The position numbers and the translations under genes were made by a program. A model generated the notes under the pieces. The model did not search any database. It had not been told where the DNA came from and saw only the letters and a list, made by a program, of their open reading frames with translations. A stretch of 6,521 nt of DNA from CAZSGN01 sp964606415 (GTDB lineage Bacteria > Bacteroidota > Bacteroidia > Bacteroidales > JBBRXJ01), in contig CAZSGN010000162.1 of NCBI GenBank assembly GCA_964606415.1, positions 1-6,521 of the forward strand, in the 5' to 3' direction. Every line of letters begins with the position of its first letter. The first letter of the stretch is position 1. Of this stretch, positions 1 through 5,182 are shown in pieces.

Positions 1-56
1 TAAACCATATTTTATCTACATATAAACAAATTGCAAGCTTTCATTAAATTAGTGGG

Positions 57-81
57 AGAACCTGAAAAATAATAAGGTTTT
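57..81 (+). terminator. weak terminator-like hairpin
   Basis: AGAACCT (57-63) can pair with AGGTTTT (75-81) through seven pairs including one G-T, around an 11-base loop. The T-run forms part of the 3' arm and is followed by A's. It could end transcription of a gene lying left of the window, but the stem is AT-rich and weak, so this is a tentative call. Confidence 0.2.
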
Positions 82-263
82 AAAAATTAAACCCCTGGAA
101 ATCAATATTCAAATTTTCTAATTTGGTCAAAATTCACGAAGCTTTTTATTGAAATTAATCAATAATAAATAAACTTCTAATCGGTCAAAGTAGAAATAAA
201 TAACAAAGTCATATGAGACTTAAAATTAAAACAGGTTTTCAAAATAAATAAAATCAATTTTTT

Positions 264-271
264 TAGCTTTG
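264..271 (+). promoter_or_regulatory. candidate Bacteroidota -7 promoter element
   Basis: TAGCTTTG matches the Bacteroidota primary sigma factor -7 consensus TAnnTTTG exactly. The -33 partner is poor: TTTTC at 236-240 is the nearest candidate, at a spacing slightly longer than usual. If real, transcription would start near 278 and leave a leader of about 170 bases before the methyltransferase ATG at 449. An 8-base pattern with two free positions occurs by chance in AT-rich DNA, so confidence is limited. Confidence 0.35.
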
Positions 272-330
272 TTTTTGTTTAGAAATATTTAATTTTTCTT
301 CTCAGGGAAAATGAAAAGCAGCCTAAGGTC

Positions 331-341
331 TGCTGTCAGCA
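331..341. promoter_or_regulatory. small dyad TGCTGTCAGCA
   Basis: TGCTG and CAGCA are perfect 5-bp inverted arms around a single central T. The left part overlaps a second dyad, AGCAG (317-321) with CTGCT (330-334). The two could form alternative pairings in RNA or mark a protein-binding site. The arms are short, so chance is a real alternative. Confidence 0.2.
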
Positions 342-355
342 AATATTATCCGGAT

Positions 356-372
356 TAAGTGATTTTCACTTA
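356..372. promoter_or_regulatory. perfect 7-bp dyad upstream of the methyltransferase (operator-like)
   Basis: TAAGTGATTTTCACTTA consists of TAAGTGA and its exact reverse complement TCACTTA separated by TTT. It ends 76 bases before the methyltransferase start. The symmetry and the 17-bp length fit a dimeric helix-turn-helix operator. In RNA it would be a hairpin with a minimal loop and no T-tract, so a terminator is less likely. No regulator gene lies beside it in the window. Confidence 0.35.
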
Positions 373-448
373 CTAATGAATTAAATATTTGGTTAAGTGT
401 CCCCAAAGAAGATTAAGTAGAAAATTATCCACGGCTCAAAATAAAAAC

Positions 449-1240
449 ATGGCAAAAAGACATTTTAATAAAGAACGATATTTTTATGAACAGGGCTATA
501 CCACTGAAAAATATGTTATCCCTTATATTGCTCAGGAAATAAAAGTTGATAAAAACCTCAAAGTTTTGGAAATAGGATGTGGAGAAGGCGGCAACATGAA
601 ACCCTTCCTGGATTTAGGATGCCCCACCACAGGCATCGACCTGGCCGGAGGCAGAATTGAAAAAGGAAAATTTTTTTTTGCCAATCATCCTCACAAAGAA
701 CGGTTGAATTTTGTTGTAAAAGACATATACCAAGTTACTAATGAATTAGACCATGACTATGACCTCATCCTGATGAAAGATGTGATTGAACATATTCCGG
801 ATCAAGAAAAGTTTCTGGGTTTCTTAAAACAATTCTTATCAGAAAGAGGACTGATATTCATGGGATTTCCTCCATGGTATAATCCCTTCGGCGGGCACCA
901 ACAAATTTGCCAAAGCTGGTTATTGCAACGCCTGCCTTACTTTCATTTATTACCCAAACCTTTATACAAAGGCATGCTTAAACTTTTTGGGGAGCACCAA
1001 AAAAAAATAAAAGGGCTTCTAAACATTTACGATACCGGCATAACCTTAGAGAGGCTGGAGCGCATTATCAAAAAAAATAAATATAAAATTCTCCGGAAAA
1101 CGCACTATCTGATTAATCCAAATTATCATATTAAATTTGGCATTAAACCAAAGAAACAAAATAAATTGATCAGGAGCATCCCATATTTCAGGGATTTTTT
1201 TACAACATGCGGCTATTATTTAATAACTAAAAAAGACTAA
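449..1240 (+). CDS. class I SAM-dependent methyltransferase
   Basis: This predicted cytosolic enzyme should transfer a methyl group from S-adenosylmethionine to an acceptor that cannot be named from the sequence. The 263-residue product has a Rossmann core: motif I VLEIGCGEGGN at 39-49, the acidic residue after strand 2 in TGID (D64), the VKDI segment at 90-93, and DLILMKDVIEHI at 105-116, the DxxEH-type motif of Methyltransf_11/23-like enzymes. The next segment, GFPPWYNPFGGHQQ at 139-152, is probably near the acceptor site. The basic C-terminal half carries no recognisable second domain. ATG 449 is preferred over an in-frame TTG at 389, because the 20 extra residues would be basic, low in complexity and outside the fold. 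No Shine-Dalgarno site is seen, which is normal for Bacteroidota. The stop codon is only 1-7 bases before the nitroreductase start, so the two are probably one transcript. Runs of nine T (671-679) and nine A (999-1007) lie inside the gene. Confidence 0.9.
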   Translation: MAKRHFNKERYFYEQGYTTEKYVIPYIAQEIKVDKNLKVLEIGCGEGGNMKPFLDLGCPTTGIDLAGGRIEKGKFFFANHPHKERLNFVVKDIYQVTNELDHDYDLILMKDVIEHIPDQEKFLGFLKQFLSERGLIFMGFPPWYNPFGGHQQICQSWLLQRLPYFHLLPKPLYKGMLKLFGEHQKKIKGLLNIYDTGITLERLERIIKKNKYKILRKTHYLINPNYHIKFGIKPKKQNKLIRSIPYFRDFFTTCGYYLITKKD

Positions 1241-1247
1241 AGTGATG

Positions 1248-1991
1248 ATGGATATTTTAATGAATCACCGTTCAATCAGAAACTATAAAACAGCACCTGT
1301 TGACGATGAAATGCTCCGGCGAATTCTTGAAGCCGGAACCCGTGCCTCAACCACAGGCAACATGCAACTTTACTCAATCATCGTTAACAAAGACGAATCA
1401 CGAAAGGAATTACTCTCCCCTTATCATTTTAATCAACCGATGGTCAAAAAAGCTCCTGTTTTGCTTACTTTTTGCGCTGATGTAAACCGTTTCCATAAAT
1501 GGTGCGAAGCAAGAAAAGCTGAGCCAGCTTATGACAATTTTTTATGGTACCTGAATGCCGCCACCGACGCCCTTCTTGCATCACAGAACGTTGCCGTGGC
1601 GGCCGAATCTGAAGGGCTCGGTATATGCTATCTCGGAACCACCCTTTATATGGCCGATAAATTCATTGAAGCCTTTGAATTACCTAAAGGAGTCATCCCC
1701 GTTACGGCTATTGTTACCGGACATCCTGAAGACAATCCGGGGTTAACAGACCGCCTGCCATTAGAAGCGGTTATCCATAATGAAAAATATGAAGATTACA
1801 CACCTGACATGATCGATGATCTTTATAAAGCAAAAGAAGCATCGGAACAAACCCGCAAGTTGCTGGAAGAAAACCAAAAAGAAACACTCGCACAGGTATT
1901 TACCGAAAACAGGTATAAAAAAGAAGACAACCTGAATTTCTCAAAAAAATACTTTGAGATGCTAAAAAAACAAGGTTTTATTGAATTTTGA
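1248..1991 (+). CDS. NfsA-type (group A) FMN-dependent nitroreductase / NAD(P)H oxidoreductase
   Basis: This is a cytosolic flavoenzyme that should use NAD(P)H and bound FMN to reduce nitro compounds, quinones, flavins or similar acceptors by two-electron steps; the physiological substrate is unknown. The 247 residues show the nitroreductase fold in order: FMN-phosphate motif HRSIRNY at 7-13, RASTTGNMQ at 32-40, the dimer and FMN helix ATDALLASQNVAVAAESEGLGICYLG at 105-130 (given as a span of landmarks), and the group A signature GHPEDNPGLTDRLPLEAVIH from 158. The closing LKKQGF near the C-terminus resembles the end of E. coli NfsA (LHKQGW, 240 residues), so the gene looks complete. GTG 1242, ATG 1245, ATG 1248 and ATG 1260 are all possible starts; MDILMNHRS from 1248 fits the family best. 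It follows the methyltransferase by 7 bases at this start, suggesting translational coupling. It lies well above the simple NADH-oxidase members in tail length, which supports the NfsA/FRP-like subgroup rather than NfsB. Confidence 0.93.
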   Translation: MDILMNHRSIRNYKTAPVDDEMLRRILEAGTRASTTGNMQLYSIIVNKDESRKELLSPYHFNQPMVKKAPVLLTFCADVNRFHKWCEARKAEPAYDNFLWYLNAATDALLASQNVAVAAESEGLGICYLGTTLYMADKFIEAFELPKGVIPVTAIVTGHPEDNPGLTDRLPLEAVIHNEKYEDYTPDMIDDLYKAKEASEQTRKLLEENQKETLAQVFTENRYKKEDNLNFSKKYFEMLKKQGFIEF

Positions 1992-2185
1992 AAAATAGCG
2001 CCCTGAGTTTCCGGATCTATCCTTGTATTATTTTATTGTATCCCGGGCATTCATTGCATTTTAACTAAAATATATTCTCTTTCCAGCAAAACAAGTCAAT
2101 GGTTTTATTCAGTTTAAAATCTATTTATAAACTCAAGTATTTGGATCATAATGTTCGATAACGGGGCTTATGAAGCTAGCAAACA

Positions 2186-2219
2186 TTATGGACGCACACT
2201 GTTTAATACCTGTCCATAA
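2186..2219. repeat. 8-bp perfect inverted repeat (hairpin or operator)
   Basis: TTATGGAC (2186-2193) and GTCCATAA (2212-2219) are exact reverse complements around 18 bases. A run AAAATTTTT follows at 2223-2231, so a Rho-independent terminator of the preceding operon is possible, but the stem is short, the loop is large and the T-run is four or more bases away. A two-site operator is the other reading. Confidence 0.35.
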
Positions 2220-2228
2220 AGCAAAATT

Positions 2229-2240
2229 TTTGATCTATAA
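2229..2240 (+). repeat. 12-bp direct repeat TTTGATCTATAA, copy 1
   Basis: This is identical to 2310-2321, 81 bp downstream. It contains TTTG and TATAA, reminiscent of promoter pieces, but the element spacing of a Bacteroidota promoter is not met within one copy. A regulator-binding site present twice upstream of the asmA-like gene is possible. Confidence 0.4.
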
Positions 2241-2258
2241 TAATATTCAATATCTGTG

Positions 2259-2288
2259 TTGACGTGAACAATTTAAGGATTAAATACA
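2259..2288 (+). promoter_or_regulatory. weak candidate promoter for the asmA-like gene
   Basis: TTGAC at 2259-2263 resembles a -33 element. TAAATACA at 2281-2288 begins 19 bases after the TTG and shares only the TA and one T with TAnnTTTG. The spacing fits Bacteroidota promoters but the -7 match is poor. It would start transcription near 2295, about 40 bases before the ATG. Confidence 0.2.
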
Positions 2289-2309
2289 ATATTAACAGCA
2301 TCAACAAAG

Positions 2310-2321
2310 TTTGATCTATAA
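2310..2321 (+). repeat. 12-bp direct repeat TTTGATCTATAA, copy 2
   Basis: This second exact copy of the sequence at 2229-2240 ends 15 bases before the asmA-like start codon. A bound protein or RNA structure here could affect translation initiation. Neighbouring bases differ between the two copies, so only the 12-mer is shared. Confidence 0.4.
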
Positions 2322-2336
2322 AGCATAAATAAAATA

Positions 2337-4964
2337 ATGCGCAAAGGACTAATCATATTATTCTGGGCACTCATTGTCATTGTTGCCTCCTCATTGTTTT
2401 ATTCTTATTCCCACAAAGAAGAGATTACCCGTAAAGTGATCTCAGCATTAAACAAAAGATTGGAAACCAAGGTGCAACCCGGGAGCATTTCATTTTCCCT
2501 TCTCCGGAACTTCCCTTTTGCTTCCGTTGAATTCAAAAACCTTTTGATTTACCACAACCCGGGATTTGATCAAACTGAATTTGGAAACTCCCAGCAAGAC
2601 ACCCTCTTTCATTTTAACCGCCTGTCCCTTGAGATGGACCTGGTCGATATTTTACAAAAAAGATACAGGATTCATACAATCACTGCTTCGGGAGGAACCA
2701 TTAATCTCCTTACCGATTCGAAAGAAGCTGTTAATTTCCGGTTCTGGAATCCGGTAAAAGATTCTGAACAACAAGAATTTCAAATTGATATCAAAAAAGT
2801 TCATTTCAAAAACACCCGTTTATCATACATTAATAAGGTACGGCAGACTAACCTGGTATCAAACATTGATGATTTAAAAGTTAAAGGGGCCTTTGGAAAA
2901 GACCAGTTCACCATACTCAATAAAACAAAGGGGGATATTAAAAAATTCCAGTCCGGCGATATTACCTACATCTCCTCACGTCCTTTTGAAATTGAAACAG
3001 CGATTGCTATTAAAGGGAACCAATATAATATTCATCGCGGATCTATCGAAATCGAAAATGAAGTACTACAACTTTCCGGTGAATTTACAAACCAGGAAGT
3101 AAACCAGATTAATCTGATGATGAAAGGGAAAAACCTTTCAATCCAATCACTTTCACATTTTCTTCCTGAAGATTTAAAAAAAGAATTAAAAAAAGCCAAA
3201 TCCAGCGGGAATCTAAACATGCTGGCAAAGATATCCGGTCCTTTAAGCAATCAACACACCCCGCATATCGTGGGGCAAATGAAAATCGAAAATGGAGCCT
3301 TAATGCTTAAAAAAGGGACGATAAAAAAAATAAACCTGGAAGCTTTTTATTCGAACGGTTCCCAAAACAAACCCCAGACGTCTCTGTTAAAATTAAAAAC
3401 ATTTTCTGCCGTGTCCGGCGAAAGCCAGATTAAGGCTAGCGGACTTATTCGGGACTTCACTTCACCTCACTTTGAATTCAGCACCCAGTCGACCATTCAC
3501 CCTGAGCTCCTTCAATTCTTTTTTGATAAAGACAGTTTAAAAATTAAGGAAGGGACAATAGAAACAGATATTAATATGGGTATGCGGCTTAAAAAAATAA
3601 ACCAAATCACAGCTAACGATATCACTGATCTGAAAACGAAAGGAAAAATTATTTTATCCAATATTTACTGGGACTTTCCAGCCTCCGGATTAAATATCAA
3701 AGATGGAAACACCACCCTTAATATTCGTAACGACCACATCTACTTTCAACAACTAACCACGGATATTGCCAACTCGCAATTCGAATGTAAAGGGCTTGTT
3801 TTCGGGGGTATCGAGTATCTCCTTGGCCAATCAAAGAACGTCATAATCAAAGCCTCGGTAAATAGTTCCAAAACTGACCTGTTCAAACTGTTCCCTGCCA
3901 ACAAAGATAACTCCCAAAGCACCAAAAAACAGATTGAACTTCCTGAAGGGGTTAAATTGTCGCTAACATATAATGCCCGGAAATTTAACTGGAAAAAATT
4001 TAGCGCCTCCGATCTCCAATCTAAGATCAACTACCAGGACGGGCGATTAGACATCTCCTCTATCGAAATGAAAACAATGGACGGCCATTTAAAGGGACAG
4101 GTCTCAATTAATAAAAAACGGCCAGGCTTTGACATGGAATCTGCACTGGACTATCAGAATATTGATATCCATCAATTGTTTGAACAATTCGACGATTTTG
4201 GTCAACAAAAGCTTCAGGCAAAACATTTAAAAGGCTCATTAAACGGAACCCTTTCGTTCGCCTGCCATTTCAATGATCATTTTAAAATAAATCAACCCAG
4301 TATACATTCAGAAGCAAAAATCATTATCCATAATGGCGCCTTGATTGAATTTGAGCCCCTGCTGGAACTTTCCCGGTTTATTGAAGTATCCGAATTAAAA
4401 AATATCCGGTTTGAAACACTTGAAAATATTATCTATATTCAAAATGAAAAAATCATCATCCCCGAAATGGATATCTATTCAACTGCGCTAAATATAACAG
4501 GGTCTGGCACCCACCATTTTAATGATAACTATTCATATCATATCTGGCTCTTGATGGAAGATGTATTATGGAAAAAAGCCAGGAAAAAAGAAGAAAATAA
4601 CAAATTTGGCAGAATTGCTGATGACGGTGTCCGGACAAGAATTCCAATTAAAATTGTCAAAGAGGGTGAAAAAATCAAAACAGCTTACGATCTAAAGATG
4701 GCAAGAAATAAAATTAAAGGAGATCTAAAAGAAGAAGCAGGGGAATTAAAAAAAGTACTCCATGATGAATTTGGCCTGTTCAAAAAAAATAATCAGAGTG
4801 ATCAATTAGAGGAACCCCAAAAAGAAATAGAATTTGACTGGGAAGATGAAAATCCGGAGCAAAAAGAATCACCAGATCAAACATCCGTCAGTGGACAAAC
4901 GGACAACGAAGAAAAAAAAGAGCAGGACGAACCCGAAATGCAATTCCAGTGGGATGATGAATAA
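2337..4964 (+). CDS. AsmA-like inner-membrane-anchored periplasmic protein
   Basis: Proteins of the AsmA/TamB/YhdP superfamily are anchored in the inner membrane and span the periplasm as a repeating beta-groove thought to carry lipids or support outer-membrane assembly. This 875-residue member has an N-terminal membrane anchor at about 4-24 (GLIILFWALIVIVASSLFY) without a cleavage site. It continues with the hallmark KVISALNKRLETKVQPGSISFSLLRNFPFASVEFKN region at about 33-67, here named by its landmarks. A long beta-rich body of repeating 'amphipathic strand, loop, strand' units follows to about 640. The AsmA_2-like C-terminal region covers about 655-770, with HNGALIEFEPLLELSRF and the WLLMEDVLW strand. 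Residues from about 790 on are charged and disordered in appearance, with two related motifs, EFDWEDE (832-838) and QFQWDDE (869-875). Part of this tail (849-859) is encoded by repeat-like DNA. Start ATG 2337 places the anchor at the very N-terminus. The cargo is unknown. Confidence 0.88.
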   Translation: MRKGLIILFWALIVIVASSLFYSYSHKEEITRKVISALNKRLETKVQPGSISFSLLRNFPFASVEFKNLLIYHNPGFDQTEFGNSQQDTLFHFNRLSLEMDLVDILQKRYRIHTITASGGTINLLTDSKEAVNFRFWNPVKDSEQQEFQIDIKKVHFKNTRLSYINKVRQTNLVSNIDDLKVKGAFGKDQFTILNKTKGDIKKFQSGDITYISSRPFEIETAIAIKGNQYNIHRGSIEIENEVLQLSGEFTNQEVNQINLMMKGKNLSIQSLSHFLPEDLKKELKKAKSSGNLNMLAKISGPLSNQHTPHIVGQMKIENGALMLKKGTIKKINLEAFYSNGSQNKPQTSLLKLKTFSAVSGESQIKASGLIRDFTSPHFEFSTQSTIHPELLQFFFDKDSLKIKEGTIETDINMGMRLKKINQITANDITDLKTKGKIILSNIYWDFPASGLNIKDGNTTLNIRNDHIYFQQLTTDIANSQFECKGLVFGGIEYLLGQSKNVIIKASVNSSKTDLFKLFPANKDNSQSTKKQIELPEGVKLSLTYNARKFNWKKFSASDLQSKINYQDGRLDISSIEMKTMDGHLKGQVSINKKRPGFDMESALDYQNIDIHQLFEQFDDFGQQKLQAKHLKGSLNGTLSFACHFNDHFKINQPSIHSEAKIIIHNGALIEFEPLLELSRFIEVSELKNIRFETLENIIYIQNEKIIIPEMDIYSTALNITGSGTHHFNDNYSYHIWLLMEDVLWKKARKKEENNKFGRIADDGVRTRIPIKIVKEGEKIKTAYDLKMARNKIKGDLKEEAGELKKVLHDEFGLFKKNNQSDQLEEPQKEIEFDWEDENPEQKESPDQTSVSGQTDNEEKKEQDEPEMQFQWDDE
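4883..4913 (-). repeat. diverged inverted copy of the intergenic repeat inside the asmA-like gene
   Basis: ATCCGTCAGTGGAC at 4883-4896 is the exact reverse complement of 5058-5071 and 5092-5105. After a 4-base AAAC insertion, the similarity continues as GGACA then an A-rich GAAGAA run, matching the reverse strand of the intergenic unit (GGACAGGCAAAGAA). It encodes asmA-like residues 849-859 (TSVSGQTDNEE). The 14-bp match alone is unlikely by chance for this specific unit, and the continued similarity strengthens the relation. Transcripts could pair with the intergenic copies. Confidence 0.6.
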
Positions 4965-5039
4965 AGATTGCTGAATTAACATAATTAAAATACCGCTGCG
5001 TACGTTTGTTTTTTGTTCCTTGTTCGTTGTTCTTTGTTC

Positions 5040-5107
5040 TTTGTTCTTTGCCTGTCCGTCCACTGACGGATTCTTTGTTCTTTGCCTGTCCGTCCACTGA
5101 CGGATTC
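5040..5107 (+). repeat. perfect 34-bp tandem duplication
   Basis: 5040-5073 and 5074-5107 are identical. Each unit consists of TTTGTTCTTTG followed by a 23-base insert that contains a self-complementary core. The absence of any mismatch indicates a recent duplication, or ongoing homogenisation, of a composite heptad-plus-hairpin unit. Copy number is therefore likely to vary between strains. Confidence 0.92.
5054..5083 (+). terminator. candidate intrinsic terminator, hairpin 1 of the tandem pair
   Basis: TCCGTC (5055-5060) pairs with GACGGA (5065-5070) around loop CACT, with an extra G-T closing pair. TTCTTTGTTCTTT follows directly and would give a U-rich tail in RNA. The position 90 bases after the asmA-like stop is suitable. 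The stem is only 6-7 bp, so termination may be partial. Confidence 0.35.
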
Positions 5108-5117
5108 TTTGTTCTTT
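5088..5117 (+). terminator. candidate intrinsic terminator, hairpin 2 of the tandem pair
   Basis: This is the second identical copy of the TCCGTC / CACT / GACGGA hairpin (5089-5104), again followed by a T-rich tail (5105-5117). Two in series could give fuller termination than one. Because it arises from a duplicated repeat, the terminator role is inference from shape and position only. Confidence 0.35.
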
Positions 5118-5182
5118 GTTCGTTGTTCGTTGCCTGGACAATAATGCTGTTATACTTAAACCAATCTTAATAAGAATATATA

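Larger units (their letters stand above)
1..448. other. AT-rich non-coding leader upstream of the methyltransferase
   Basis: No credible protein-coding gene is seen on either strand. The stretch is markedly AT-rich. It contains a weak hairpin near its left end (57-81), a match to the Bacteroidota -7 promoter element (264-271) and three short dyads between 317 and 372. A 15-codon ORF begins at 311 (starts MKSSLRSAV, stops at 358); it lies downstream of the promoter candidate and could be a leader peptide, but nothing beyond its position supports that. The upstream gene, if any, ends before the window begins. Confidence 0.6.
1992..2336. other. 345-base intergenic region before the asmA-like gene
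   Basis: No supported gene is seen. The region holds an 8-bp inverted repeat (2186-2219), two copies of a 12-bp sequence (2229-2240 and 2310-2321) and a possible weak promoter (2259-2288). A 22-codon ORF at 2151-2219 (starts MFDNGAYEA) has no recognisable similarity, and its stop codon lies inside the inverted repeat arm; I treat it as chance or remnant sequence. No strong hairpin plus T-tract terminates the nitroreductase operon. The gap's length makes an independent promoter for the asmA-like gene likely. Confidence 0.55.
5005..5132 (+). repeat. heptad minisatellite (NTTGTTC)n with two inserted hairpin units
   Basis: Six heptads run in strict 7-base register from 5005 to 5046: TTTGTTT, TTTGTTC, CTTGTTC, GTTGTTC and TTTGTTC twice. 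The register is interrupted at 5051-5073 by a 23-base insert, resumes, is interrupted again by an identical insert at 5085-5107, and ends with TTTGTTC, TTTGTTC, GTTGTTC and a partial GTTG (5108-5132). On the other strand the unit reads GAACAAA-like. The tract fills most of the 218-base gap between the asmA-like gene and the kinase. ORFs crossing it on the minus strand are low in complexity and not genes. Confidence 0.9.

Noticed and set aside
389..448. N-terminal extension of the methyltransferase from TTG 389
   Set aside because: The 20 extra residues are basic, do not belong to the methyltransferase fold, and a good ATG with a typical N-terminus lies at 449.
2151..2219. 22-codon ORF in the gap before the asmA-like gene
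   Set aside because: It has no recognisable similarity, no clear start signal, and its stop codon lies within an inverted repeat arm. It is compatible with chance.
3746..4030. 94-codon minus-strand ORF within the asmA-like gene
   Set aside because: It lies fully antisense to a well-supported coding region and shows no family motif.
5005..5132. CRISPR array
   Set aside because: The two 34-bp units are directly adjacent with no spacers between them, and the rest is a 7-base periodic tract. No cas gene is present.
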